Shown: positions 1 through 13,968, numbered from the stretch's first letter. The stretch: DNA of 64,000 nt from Setaria digitata (GCA_003640385.1 RCAB01000160.1:3804-67803); one strand, 5' to 3'. Notes: generated by a model from the letters alone, not told the origin. Numbers and translations are program-made.

Positions 1-427
1 AGATAAAAAAGAAAACAATTAATTTGAACAAAACGATTGAATAATTAAAATTTCAAAAAAAAAAAAAAANATCTATTTAAATTGAGCAATTAATTAAGAA
101 CAATCATTTAATAGGGAAACAAAAAGAAAACGAGGGACAGAGGGGGAGAGAGAGAACAGTAGGAAAAAAGTCATTTAATTAAGGAATTTATTAAGAGAAT
201 GATAAATACTTTGGAAAAGAAAAGACAGACAAATGAAGAAAATAATTAGTGAAAAAATAACTAAATAATACAAAAAAAAAAAGAAAAAAAAACAATTATA
301 ACTAAGATAAAAAAGAAAAACAATTAATTTGAACAAAACGATTGAATAATTAAAATTTCAAAAAAAAAAAAAAAATGCAAGCAAAAAAATGCAGAAAATT
401 TTTGAATTAACTAGAAAATATGATAAT
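1..427. other. A-rich low-complexity left edge, no gene seen
   Basis: Purine-rich sequence with many A-runs and one N at 70. The first 69 bases recur almost unchanged at about 304-375, so an unresolved assembly join is likely. I see no coding exon on either strand. It may be the 3' flank, or a further intron, of the Kunitz/lustrin gene whose last recognised exon ends at 428. Confidence 0.6.
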
Positions 428-3400
428 TTATGAAATTTCAAAAAAAAAAAAAATGTAATTGCTACATTGCATGCATTGTCCTTTTATTCTTGTTGAGCCT
501 GGTTTACATCTGATATTATCAGTCGTATCGGCAGCTATTATTGTTCCCATAATTGGACTACTTGACATACTTAGACAGCACTGATAACGATTGTATTGAG
601 CCGAATAATGACAAGAATACATCTGAGGGCACATTCCTGGATTACAGTCCTTTATTTGATTCCACTGATCTATCAGAACTTGAGATCCTTGTGGACAACC
701 AGATTTATCTTCAGCTAAAAAGCAACAAATAAAGAAAATAGCTGAAAATGGTAATCTTTCGCACTTTTTTTTTAATAACATCGATAAGAGAGTGATAGAA
801 TAATTGAAATAAGATAACTGAATAATGAGAAGAAAAACTGTAGAATAGAATGATCGAATAACAAAAGATAAGAATTAAATATGGAACAGAACGATCGAAC
901 ATCGGAATTCGATAAACGGATGATGGAATGGAATTGATCGGAAAATGCAACTAGAATAAATTAAATAATAAAACAAAATATGTGAAAATAGCGCAAAATA
1001 ATTCAAAACTGAAAAAGAATAATTGGACAATAAAATGAAATAATCGAATAGTGAAAGTGAGGAATTGAATGCTGGATGAGAGAAAAGAAAGAGTAGGTAA
1101 GAAAGAGATGAATGATAGATAAAACATAATTCGTTGTTGTAATCAAAAATAAAGTAATCAAATAATGAAACTGGACAAGGATACACTGTAATGAAATTGT
1201 GATTATCATTTCTTGAAGAAGCCTTTCAAAATAGCGAAAAAATTATCAAAGAAAAATTGATCATGATCGAATACTTACTTAATTAATTTCAGGTATTTAC
1301 TTAGTCAAATTTTAGCATTTACTTAATTTATAATTTTTCCATTTTTTGGCATACTAATGTATCACATTTATTATTTATAAACGTCTCTTATTAAATTTAA
1401 AAAATTTGCGATGTTTTCTTTTTTTTTTTTTTTTTTTTACAGGAAATGATGCATTATCGTAATAATAACGATCATTTGCTAAGAAATTTAAAAGAAAAGA
1501 TTATACCCATACCCGCGGGTAACTGTAGTCGATAAGGTTCGGCTTGGCCAATAAAAGTGGTGTCAATTGGTGCACAGCAATATGAATTAAGCTTTTCAGC
1601 ACTATAGATGCACAAATATTGTGCAATTGTTGGGCACGGCCGTAAAGTCATGTGGCAAATTTGTGGTTCCTCGTTTGCATATCGAACATACGGTATTTGA
1701 CCCATTGGACAATATCCTTTTTAATTAATTAAATTACTTAAGCATATAAAAATTATATTACTACATCGATTAATTTCGTTCTAATAAAAATTACCAATAA
1801 GTATAAAAAAAATTGATAATTTGTTGTAATGATTATCATTGCATTTATTTTCTTGTGATAATAATGATCGTAATTTGCAATTAACTCTTTAAAATGAAAA
1901 AAAGCTGGAAATATTCTAGGTTTTACAACTGCAAAAGAAAGACGCCTACCAAGACTTTCAATACTATATGATAATTGCGACAGAAATCAAATTAATTAAT
2001 TCTTCATATTGAAAAATAATCTCTACAAAATATTTGCCATACGAATAGACGATGATTTTTTTTTCCGATGAAATTTTTGTTCTAAATTTTGCGATCACAT
2101 ATGTATATATTAATCTATATTAATTCATTATATAATTTTTTTTTTTTTGAAAAAAAGGATGTCAGCATTTCAACTACCTTAATTCACTCAACAGCAGAAA
2201 AAATGGAATAAAAAAAGACTTAAGTAATTTAAAAAACTTAAATGTCTCTTTAATTTAATTAGTTCCTACAAGTTATTCATTTCTAAATGCTTTTCCATCA
2301 TTTACAAAAGTTGGACTGATTATTTACTAGTGCTGGTAATTTATATTCTGCGAAATGAAAAGCAAAATAAAAAAACTTACCTGTATAACGAGTATTTAAG
2401 TGTCCTGATGTGCAGCACAGGTGATGTCCAGTTGTTGTACTTTCTTGGCAATGATAACCAGGTGGACAGTTATTAATTAACGGTGAGCAAACTTGTGGCT
2501 CATTTGTTACTGAAATGAAACTCAACCTTTCTCAGTCCAATTTTCAACAGGAATTCCTTTTTGCATTTTATTTTAAATGGGCATGCAAATAATTATGAAA
2601 AACTCGCGTAAATTAAATGGAAAATAGGAAATTTACAAAATTGTGATTAAATTTTACGCGAAAAAAAAATGAAAAAAATTGTGAAAATATATTTTGATTT
2701 AAAAAAGGACTGTAAAAAAATTTTTATCAGAAAATATTTGACAAGTAAATAATTACAAATAAGATAATTGAATTTAGTAAACCTGGTTCAATATATGCAA
2801 TACCATCGAGACACATTGGTACCGGTGAAAATGATACGGAACAACATAAATATACAGTATTTACGGTTGATTTGATGCAATTGTAACCGGTCGGACAACG
2901 ATTTGATCCAGCCGGACAAGCTAGCGGACGATTTGCATAGAGATATGGTGAAGCAGCATTTGGACAATTCGCGTCTGCCGTAAAATCCAAACAACAATAT
3001 GTAGCTGAACCATCAGCCGATGGATGACAACTTAAAAAAAAGAAAAAGTGACTGGGAAAATTGTAAATCATCAAAATGATTAACATTGTGATTGTTCATT
3101 TTTAGAAGGAACAATAGTGATTCAGATTCTTCCAGAAGGTCTTCAGATTCTCGTAGAATATTCGTCGCGCGACGTAAAAATCACAGTCTTCATCTTTCTC
3201 CTTTTTTTTTTACGACTGTAGAGAATTTTTATACTGCTACATAGACTGATATTAAATTTCTCAGTTCTAGAAAACGAATTTGAGCTTGAAATAGTTGATA
3301 AGTTTTAATTTACCTGTAACCTGCTGGACAACTATTGAAATTTAAACTGCAAGTTTGTGGAATCGATAACCCTGGCGGTATATATGCTTTTCGTCCATTT

Positions 3401-6400
3401 GCGCATTCATACGGTGAAACAGGACAGCAATAATATAAACCGCCTGATTTAGCTAATTGGCAAACAAACTTATTAGGACACTGGCCACGACGCGACGTCA
3501 AGCACTGTCTTGGTGTTCGAGAACCTAAAATAACAATAACAATTCCATCTAATGCAATCTCATCGAAATGTTTCATTTATGTTATAATAATAAAAAAAAG
3601 AAAAAGAAAAGAGAAAATTTAACAATTTCCGTTTCTGGAAAAAAATATTTTTTCTAAATTTTTTAGTTAAATTTATTTTTCAATTGTTGGTTACTTTTGT
3701 GATAAGCTAAAATTTGCAAAAATTGAAAATTTTAATTCAAGAAATGAATAGCTAGAAACCGGACTTACAAATACTCACTAGAAACATAGAGAACCGGAAA
3801 TGTGATAAAAAAAACCTACCGGAATCATAGAAAGGTGTTCGACCGTTCGAGCATAATGGTGTAATTAAATTGGAGCGCGGAAATTTCGATGCTGCAACCG
3901 GCAGTGAGGCAAATTTACAACAAATATTGACATTCGGTACGGATGACACTAAACATGCCGTACCTTTTGGGCAGGCATCTAATTGTGAACCACAAATTTG
4001 AACCTAAATTAAACGAACATGGATGAATTTCTAGCAAGCACTGCTTACTAATTGTAAACAGTAAACACAATCGTAACAATAAACAATTCATATTCAGCAA
4101 ATATCCCAAACTGTTCTGTGTTTCTGCTTAATATAGCCAATGAAATTGTGGCATTTCAAATGCCTGAAAAACTCATCAGCAACTTTTGCTATTAGAGCTT
4201 TTCAAAATAGCTTTAGCAAAATGGTGATGAAATTAAGATAATCTCGATAACTTAATTTCAATAGCACAAGTAATAAATGATCAATGCCCGATAATTTTAA
4301 AATTAAGCTTGTGGAAAATTTTAATAAATTTCGATAACTCATTAATATTATAAAAATTGATAAGTTAACAATATCAATTCATTACATTCCAGGTTTGCGC
4401 TCGCTAACATACTATTTGGATATATCTAATTTGATTTATATTCTTTTTCCACACAAATTTTATCAAAATTAAATAACAGTTGCTTGCATCTTTTTTCTTC
4501 GAAATTTTTTCAAAATAAGAAGGATTTCTTTTTTTTCTGTAATTTCATCAAAATAAAAATACAAAAAAAAAGAGCATATATATGTTAAAAGATAATCAAA
4601 AAAAAAAAAAAACTGTAGAAAGATATTTATAAATTAGATGATTTTTTAAGCTATAAATTAGATGAATGAATGCTTCGTTTCCATTTTGCTCTTTGCATTA
4701 AATCATTTTCACAAATTTGCAATTTCTTTTTTCTTTAATTTCTAAAACTGCACCAACCTTCCGACCGGAAATAAGATTAGCTTTTCCTCTTAAACATGTT
4801 GGTTTTGCCTTACAACATAGGCCATCCAGCGATGGATAGCGATTTAGGCAAATATATCCACTGGGACATACGTTGTCGCCATTTATTTGACAATGTTCAC
4901 CAGTTGTTGGAAGATTTGCTGGACAATTTATATCCGAATTTATTGAACTTACATCCAATGAATTATGATCCAATCGTAAACAGCACATATAAAAGCCTTT
5001 TACTGAGCTAAAAATTTAATTTTCTTATAATTCAAATTTTTTTCTTCCAAAAAAAAAAGAGTAGAAAAAATTGGGTAATTTTGAAAATGCTATTCAAGCA
5101 TTTAATTGAGTTTCTTTTTTTTATTTTTTCCATCCTGAAATTAATTTCTAGAGCATTATGCATGCAAAAAGGATTTTTTTTTTTAACAGAAATTAAGATT
5201 TGATCGGATGGTATTTTTATCATTTTTTTCTTTTTTTTTCATTTTTAAATCTTTCAAGTATGCAATGAAAAAATTGCTTCAAACAATACTTCTTATAGCA
5301 AATGATTAAAATTAAAATATATTATTAAACATTACTAACCCATTTGTCTTCTTAATTCATTTATATGGAAAGTTCTTTTCATTAAAATAATTTTTGGATG
5401 ATATTTATTTAAAATATACGACAAAAACGATTATCGTTTACTATTAATTAACTAACGGTGCCAAACAATTGGTGTGAAGTAATCAAATAAAAATTGCCCA
5501 AAGAAGAAAGAACAATATTGATGTATTAAAATTTCACCTTTCCATACATTNAGGTGCCAAATAATTGGTGTGAAGTAATCAAATAAAAATTTCCCAAAGA
5601 AGAAAGAACAATATTGATGTATTAAAATTTCACCTTTCCATACATTCTGATGTTGATGGACAATTATTTTCTCGATCGGGTTGACAATTTACAGTTGAAT
5701 CAGAGCCTACGAAAAGAGAGAAAAATGATTAATTTTATGCTCCATACTTCTGAAAATATTTTTATAATACCTTTACAAAGTATATCATCTATTTGGGAAA
5801 AAATAGGGTATTTGTTCTAACTTTTGACTTGTGAATATTTTAATAATATTTAAGCAATTATTCTGCAAATGAAAAAAAAAAGACAAATTTACCTGGAATA
5901 ATATACGGTACTCGTTGTTTTGGACAAACTGCTTCCGTTTTGCAGCAAATAGGTATGTTTGTTGTTGATGGAACACAGGAAAATGCTTTTGGACAGGAAC
6001 CAGCAGTATTTAATTTGCAAACCTAGATATTCCATAATTATAACTACTAAACAAATTATACTGTAATGCATACTGTATAACTTTATAGCATACTGTATAT
6101 TTACATGTTATAAAAATTGTTAATTTCATTTAGAAGCATTTATTTGTTCTGTTTAGTATTATTTTGTCTTTTCTTTCACAAATTATTCCTGAATGATTTA
6201 AACCATTTCGTTTTTTTTTCTATTGTTTTCGCTAATTAATTATTTCCTTTTTCTGCATATTTCTCTTTTTATCGCTTGATGGTCTGATTATTTCCTGCAC
6301 AGGCAGCGAACAGTTAATTAATCTATTTGCTACCATAATTTTTTGGAATTACAATTGGCAAAACAGACTGAACATGACAAATAGTAACCCGTGTTGTTTG

Positions 6401-9400
6401 AAACATGACACTGAACTATCAGATGTAACAAGCAGAAGTTCCTAAATTTCAAGTGTAATAAGTTGGTGTCTTGAAGTATAAGCTGTAACATGTAGAACTT
6501 CTGGAGTGTTAAACAGCTAATTCTAAATGTTCGAATAAATAAAAATGTTAGACAAATGATGTGGGTACGGTAGAGAGAAGTTTCAAGGACAGCAGGTGTC
6601 AATTCTGAGTCATCACATTTGATATGCAAAAACAAATTAAACTATAATAAATAAATTCCTGAGCTAAATTGTGGCTACTAGAAACCTGAGGTAATGTCTT
6701 TCCATTAGCCATCATATATGACGACATTCCCAGTGGACAATTGCCAACTTTTGCTGATTTATCAATACAATGCTTCATGCATGCTTGCTGAGTTGCAAAA
6801 CGATTTGCAGTACCACCGCAACCTGCAAATTGATCTCGAATTATCTTTCTAATTAGTGTAAAAATGAATTGCAATCAGGAAATGAGCTCGTAGAATTTAG
6901 GAATAATAACATGTCAGCTGAGTTTATTCCAATTTTTTTCCTTTTTCTTTTTTTCGTTACAAATGTAAATCTTATTTTTATCATTATAAACAAAAAAAAA
7001 AATTTCTCTCTATATTTTAACTTTTCATATCTTTATACTTGATTTTAATAATTTTTGCACCCAATTTTTTTGCTCTACATTTAATTTAATTTGTTCCAAA
7101 AAGAAAATTTTTCACACCCAAATACATAAACTGCATGCAATTTTCAGCGATTGCATTATAGTACCAAACAGTTCGCCGCATGCTACCAGCACATGATCGT
7201 CCACTACTCATCGATACTGAACATGCAAATTCTGCAAATATTATTAAAATTTATCAACATGAATACTGCTATCCGTACCAACATCACAATGATACCACCA
7301 AATCATTTATCAATGATGAATGGACAGCAAAAAATTTTCATTTGGAGAAAAAAGCACCTCCTGATATTAATGATTTTAATTATTAAAATAATTTTTTTTT
7401 TTGTTAAAACTACTAAATCACCTGCAATATCATTGCATTTAAAAGACTTGTCTTTAACTCGTGAAATTACTAAAACTATCACATATAGATGATTACTTTA
7501 GCCTCTTCTTGATAATTGAAATCATTGTTATCAGGGAAATGTCATTTTATACTTGGACTGTACGGTAAATACGTGTTGATAATAAGGTATGCTTTGCAAA
7601 TAGTTGACCTGATTTTGGACAACAGTAATGTTTCTCATTGCAGTAATATCCAGATGGACATATCATTGACGTTGTACACTTCTGCAGCTTTCCACTTGGA
7701 TCTTTCAATGGAGCGCTACCGTCGCAAACTGAAGAACATAATAATACTGATTATTTATTAAAATAAACGAAGTGAAATATACGATAATTAATAAATTCAA
7801 TTCAGTCCTACGCCAGAAAGCGTACTGTATCAATAGCTTTATACTTTTTATCCATCAATCAAATCATTCCTAAATGATCAAAATTATTAGAAATAATAAA
7901 TCATAAATTCATATGATAAGGTGAATGCAACTGTACCGATACAGTAATATGTTGCACTGAATTGTTCACTGATAATATATTGATAATTACAAGTCATGCA
8001 GCAGAAATAGAATATCATAATAAAATGCGGCAAATAAATCAAATAAATTGATCCGAATAAAATAATCCCACTATTTCCCCCTCCCTCCCAATCAAATTAA
8101 TCAATATAAAATTTTCATCGTAACAACTAATTAAATCACCTTCATCATGATTAGACAAGCAAAATTCTTCACATTCCATTTTGCTTCGAAAATTGTTACT
8201 GTTACCGGAACATCCGAAGTATTGAAACAATCGACACTGTTTTGCTGCTTGATCAAAATAATATCGTTGGAATGTTATTTTTCGACCGAAACAATTTGTT
8301 CCCGCAGATGGCATTTCATTGCAAACTATTTCTGCAAATCACAATCATATCAGGGGAAAAAAAACCACAGTCTGTGGGTACCTCACGGGCATATAACTGC
8401 TGTATCATGGATAAGATGCGGGTATGTCATGGGGAATACTGAAGCTAGTATGGATTTTATGGGCATGATATGGATATATCGTGGGTAAATCACGGGCCTA
8501 GATCTATGGTGAACATTATGAGATAAGCTATTATAAAGTGGTCTCAAAAAATTTGAAAAAAAAAAAAAGTGCTTGTCATATATTGAAAAGTCCATGAAAG
8601 TTCGGTTAGTTAATCAGAAGTTAACGAATTAAAACTTTTAAGATAAAGGGATGAAATAGTGATTAGATGGTATTTTTGCTGCTAACGAATTATTAAGCAG
8701 TCATGATAATAAGTGTTAATTGGTTGATAAGCGATAATTAAAACCTGGATTTGGGCAGCATATTGATACTGGGCCGAAAAGTGGCTCATGGCATGTGAAC
8801 TGTTTTGGACAGGTATTTGACATGTATGGTGAACATGCTGCATTCAGTGCATCCATACGGTATGCAATACCAATTTCGCATTGCTCTTTAATTAGTGATA
8901 ATTATGATAAGAAATAAGTAATTGTTATTCGTGATGACAATGTTTAATATGATGACAAATAAATGAACTAAATTGCAGCAGAATGCTCAAAGTTTTGTTT
9001 ACCTTCAAAATGATCATTCGAACTATTCAAATCACTTATACTAGTTTCTGACCGCTATGTAATCAAAGTAATCGTCCACTAAATCGTTAGCATCATCATT
9101 TGCAGTAAAGTATAAATAAACATTACGAATGAAGAAATATGTGTACATTTTTTCATCAAATTATCCAAAATGCAGATCTTTTTGCTTTATCACTTCAGTA
9201 ATTATACTTATCATTTATCTTTTTAATTATCCTTCTTTCTCTTTTCGCATCATCATGAGAGCCATCATTTTTCTCATTCGTTTATCATTTTATCATCCAT
9301 AGAAATACTTATTATTCTTCTTCACTCATTGTCTTGATAACTATTTTTACTTACTTATTATCCTGATTTAGCCTTAATCTCATTCCCTCATCATCATCAT

Positions 9401-12400
9401 TATAACTCGTTTCTTATTTTGCTCAACAATAATCATTCTTATCATAACTCACTCATTACCTTGATAATTAAGTTTATTTGCTATAAATAAGCAGATATTA
9501 ATGGAATGTTCACTATTTTAGAGTTAAAAATCTTACGAGCAAGACAAAATGCGTGACATTGGTCTAAAGTAAGAAAATTATTATCATTTCCACCACAGCC
9601 ACTGTAATTAAATGAACGACAGGTGCCTGTTTTCGTATCAAAATAATATCGCATAATTGATAATTTCGATTTACTCTCAAAACAGTTGCCAATTTCATGC
9701 GGTAATGAACAAACTTTTTCTGAAATTAGCAATCGTATTTAGGTGCTCTTAAGATTTTAATAAATTAAGAAATTTTTATTAAAATATTTTTCTCAAACAT
9801 TTACACATTAATACCCTAAAGATTAATTACCATCAAAACATTTTCGATTTTACCATGTGAAGGGCAGCAATAATTTTCATTTCCATTTGTTACACAAAAA
9901 TATCCTGTAGGACAGGTAGATTGGCCGGAACATTGTACAATACGATCATTTAGTGCTTTGCCAACCGGACATAAGTCTTAATTTAATATTTTAAATGAAG
10001 AATAGAAGGAGAAAAAAAAAACGAATCACTTCTTAAATAATCACTTAAATTCCAGTAAAAGCAATCAATTAATTTAAAATTTATAGCAAAATTTTCAAAA
10101 ATTCCTTCAAATTAGTCGTCGTTTTCTTTGAAAACTTCATAATTTGAACTAACTTTTTGTTGCTGAATTCGTTTCCGAGCAACAAATTGATATATCAAAA
10201 GTACTACTCTGAACGCATTCAAAACCATTTTGACATGAACTATAAGCTTACATACAGATAAGATAATGAGTAATTATTAAAATTAAATATTAATTGCTGA
10301 ATTCAACACTTTGTTTTGTTATAACTGCAATTATTTGCTCGTTTTCTATTAAGATATATCATACAATGACTGAACAAGAAGTGATTATTTTTCACATATT
10401 AAGTGAACATAATTTGCTTAATTAATTAGCAAATTTTTAATTGACGAGCACAAAATATTTGTTTATTAAATTAAACTTTGAAATGAAACATAAATTAACC
10501 TCGCTGATGCAGCTGAGCATGCTACATATGAGCCAGTGAAATGATCAATTTGGGCCGCTGAATTTTGAGGACAACCGTAGTATTTACCACAGCATCGCGA
10601 TATTGAAATACCTGCAGTGGTACTGTGTCGAACTACGGTACAGGTAAAACCTGTTGGACATGAATTACTGTCTGCTAATGAGCAACTTTGTGGCTTTCCA
10701 TTTTTTGCCTATAAATGCAATTTCTCAATGCCCATTATATATGAAGTATTACAAATAATTATATTTTTAATTAAATAGCAAAAAATTAGCCAAAAAAGAG
10801 GAAATAATTCTGCTAATACTATCTGAAAATGTATTCTAATTAATGAAATACAGATTGATTTTTAATTGATAAAAACTGATAATTTGTTTTAACAATTTTC
10901 AAATAAAGAAACAAACTGTTCAGATAACAAATTTGAAATAAAAACAATTTTTTTTTTTAATTTTTAAGAAAATAAGGAATTAAAACAAAAAATAAAAATA
11001 AATGAAAAAAGGTAAAATAAAAATGCTAAAAAATTAAGATAACTTAATTTTTTTTCATTATAAGTGTAATATTAGAATAGTCAAATTAAAAATAACTTCC
11101 CTAATTTTAATTTTTGAATAGTTAGCTAAATTCACCTTTTTTTACCTTAAGTCAGCGTTGTTTAACATGAATCAGTACAAATGCAATGTAATGAATGGAA
11201 AAATGTATTGGTAAAGATAATAATAATTTAATTTTTTATTTCTTTTTTCATTTCAAAATAGGTTGTTTTCAGCTTTCAATGGATAAGTAACTTTTTACTT
11301 TTACCGTTACAAAATGATACAAAATGGTTTTGTTATTTTAAATATGCTATCATACTATGATTTAAAATAATCAGTGAATTTTTTTTTCAAATTTATCTTT
11401 CCGTTACAATGAAAGCACTTTATCATTTTAAATTACGAGCATTTATTGCCAAGATTTACCTTTATTGCTATAAAATTGTAAAAAAAAAACAAATAATTTA
11501 TTTTTTTTAATCTTTATACTGTTATCATGAACTTTTCCCATCCTGTTATTTTAGCTTATTAGTAGCTAAGATTTCGTCATGCAACAAATTAATCTAATTA
11601 ATAAAATCTTCCATTCCCTTTACCTCCAAATAAGTTACTTGATTATCAGGGCAATAATAATCGTCATTTTCTTCACTCATATCCTTGCTATTTTGACAGC
11701 AATATGCTGTACCTGTTCTTGCATAAATCGTGCAAACATATCCTAAATAAATATTTATAATAGAAATAGGAATTATAGTAAAAAATTAAAACACGTCTTA
11801 CAAGCATTTGAAGTAATTTAATTCTTTAAAAAAAATTTTGAAAAAAAAAGAGAGAAAGAAATGCCGACAAAATTTTAAATTAATTAGCAAAAAAGAAAAG
11901 ACGAAATAAATCCGAATTAACAACAACATAAGAAATTGATTAAATAAGAATGGAAATAACTAAATAAACAATTTTAAAATGAGTCAATTAAAAACAAAAG
12001 AAACCATCTGGACAGCTATTAATTGATGGATTGCATATTACCGGTGAACTGAGACGTGTCATTGGAATACCACCACCACAAAGGTCTTCTAAAATATTTG
12101 TAAAAAATTTATTTTTATTATTAAATGAAAATTAATTCGTAATTTTCTTTTAGGATAAATATATTTCTGCACAAATTAGTAGGAAATTAATTAAATTGAA
12201 AAAATAATTGCTTGAATTTTCATCGTTTTTCTTTTACATCTTGCTAATTTTTGCTGGATTATTATTTATTGGAAAGTTTTAAATTATTATACATAATGAA
12301 ATCAAATGACATATTATTAACTCATTNTAAATTAGTAGGAAATTAATTAAATTGAAAAAATAATTGCTTGAATTTTTATCGTTTTTCTTTTACATCTTGC

Positions 12401-13968
12401 TAATTTTTGCTGGATTATTATTTATTGAAAAGTTTTAAATTATTATACATAATGAAATCAAATGACATATTATTAACTCATTTAATCTTTATTTTAATTT
12501 CAATTCGATATATTAACTGGTAGCACTTGTTTGGGATTTTAAAATTTTGCTATTCCATTCGATAATAATTTTACTGCTTCCTTTTTTTTTTTCGATTAAT
12601 GTTTCAATTAAGCATTTATAGATCACTCAGAACTAATTCGGAATAACACATTATACCATCGAAATCTTTTTTCCATTCATATATTTGTTTAATAGTCAAC
12701 AGAAAAAGTGAATGGGCTTTAATGCTGAATTATTTCATGTTGCTGCTCCATTCCAATTTTTTATTTTAATTTTAGAAATAATGCAATTTCTTTTTTCATT
12801 TCACTATAAGAAATAAAACACTGATATGAGGTAAAAGTTTTATCAACGAAAAAAGTCATAGAATAAAAAAAAATAGCAAGAAGTAGAAAAGGTAGAACTG
12901 TTTTCTGAAAGGAAGTGAAGATGATAAAAGATTTAATTCAAGTCTTTTTAGATGTTAAGGTGTGAACAACTAATATTCATTTACCTGGTGCCTGAAATTG
13001 AGGTAATAAAAATGGATTGATATCATCTGATAATTCTGACATTTCTACACATTCCAGAGAATTCACATTAAAAATCGTATCGTTGGGACAATTGCGCATT
13101 GAAAATTGTCTGTAAAACAGATGGAGAAAAGGCATTAATTGCAAAAAGGAATGATTTGACTGCTTACTACTTAATTTGTGTGCGATGAAATTAAATGTTT
13201 GAATTTAAGTCATTTTGATTTCCTATTCATCATTATTAATTATGCCCACTGAACATTGTATTATACCTAAGAGCAATATCGTAAATATTTTATTGCTGTA
13301 ATTAATGGGTTATTGTCATCATTGCTGTATTTAATTAACGTTGTTATAAATCTCTATAAATTATTATTTATTACTTTCATTGTTATTGTTGATATGGCTG
13401 TCATTACTCTATTCATAATATTATTATATTTTTGTTTGTAATTGCATTTTTGTTTTATAATTTGCTTTCATCCAAATTGTTGTTATTTCTTATCTACGCT
13501 TTTAAAACAAATTACGATTATCATTTCATATTTAATTTCTTTTCGTGGTGTAACTTTTTTAAACAAATTATTATCGGTATTATTTCATTTTTTGTTTACA
13601 AAAAAGACTGTTTCAAATAGCAGTGCTGATCACGAACTGATTAGAAAATTATGCTTCAAAAGAAGAAAAAATTAATTACCCATCGAAGTTGCAGTAATAA
13701 TATGTTCTATTATCAGATGGATTTGCCCTCTTGATTTCTGCACCCGGTTGACATTCGGATGTTCCGGAATAAGCTACCGATAATATTCGCAATATGCATC
13801 CCTTAGAGAGCATTTTACACGAATTTAGTAACAAATTTTTATTTGCTAATAAATTAAAAGATAAATGGATTCAAAAAAAAAGTCTGATGGAAATTAATAA
13901 ATAAATTAATGATAATAAAAAGGGTGATAAATACTTACTGAAGAAATGATAAGATGAAATAGCAGCAT
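428..13968 (-). CDS. Secreted multi-domain Kunitz/lustrin cysteine-rich protein, 23 exons
   Basis: Exons: 13939-13968, 13680-13801, 12985-13109, 12005-12088, 11624-11742, 10500-10708, 10154-10239, 9854-9976, 9537-9719, 8745-8885, 8140-8331, 7609-7728, 7118-7231, 6686-6822, 5893-6022, 5634-5706, 4758-5007, 3820-4003, 3314-3524, 2783-3030, 2381-2509, about 1513-1716, and 428-714. Phases agree at every junction and give about 1,167 residues. The first exon, MLLFHLIISS, begins a signal peptide. A WR1-like cysteine segment follows, then about sixteen lustrin-type modules (C-P-x-G-[YF]-x-C ... C-C) with three six-cysteine Kunitz (BPTI) domains among them. The family is extracellular: known relatives are cuticle or secreted protease-inhibitor-like proteins. 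Uncertain points are an alternative start at 13813, the exon-22 donor (1513 or 1507) and the 3' end, where the last codons run into a poly-T stretch. The gene may continue beyond the window. Confidence 0.88.
5456..5646. repeat. Duplicated about 95 bp around a single N (assembly join)
   Basis: Bases 5456-5550 and 5552-5646 are near-identical copies with a few mismatches, separated by one N at 5551. The copy includes the 3' splice-donor end of the exon at 5634-5706. This looks like two overlapping contig ends placed side by side rather than a biological repeat. Confidence 0.85.
6686..7231 (-). other. Kunitz domain 3, split by an intron (7118-7231 and 6686-6822)
   Basis: The first half (C-SVSMSSGRS-C, VWYYN, NC, MYLG) and the second half (CGGTANRF, C-MKH-C) join in phase 1 at the Gly before the fourth cysteine. 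P1 is Ala. The plus-strand open frames at 7151-7492 are antisense shadows of this domain and its introns. Confidence 0.85.
8140..8331 (-). other. Kunitz domain 2 of the secreted protein
   Basis: One exon encodes the second complete BPTI-type domain: C-NEMPSAGTN-C, RYYFD, QC, YFGCSGNSNNF and C-EEF-C. P1 is Phe. Both bounding introns are phase 1, so the exon is a symmetric 1-1 module. Confidence 0.9.
9537..9719 (-). other. Kunitz domain 1 of the secreted protein
   Basis: One exon holds a whole Kunitz domain. Six cysteines are in BPTI order: C-SLPHEIGN-C, then YYFD, TGTC, the core YSGCGGNDNNF, and C-HAF-C. The residue after the second cysteine (P1 position) is Phe, not Lys or Arg. Both flanking introns are phase 1. 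Confidence 0.9.
12173..12481. repeat. Duplicated about 154 bp around a single N (assembly join)
   Basis: The intronic segment 12173-12326 is repeated at 12328-12481 with only a couple of differences, and the N is at 12327. It lies between exons 12005-12088 and 12985-13109 of the Kunitz gene, so the coding model is unaffected but the intron length is inflated. Confidence 0.85.

Noticed and set aside
5456..5646. Direct repeats with spacers that could suggest a repeat array
   Set aside because: Only two copies, separated by an N, matching the assembly-join signature seen elsewhere; no array.
7151..7761. Plus-strand open frames in the Kunitz region
   Set aside because: Antisense to well-supported Kunitz and lustrin exons with matching splice sites on the minus strand.
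8147..8488. Plus-strand 113-residue open frame
   Set aside because: Overlaps Kunitz exon 8140-8331 in antisense and continues into an intron; no start context or homology.
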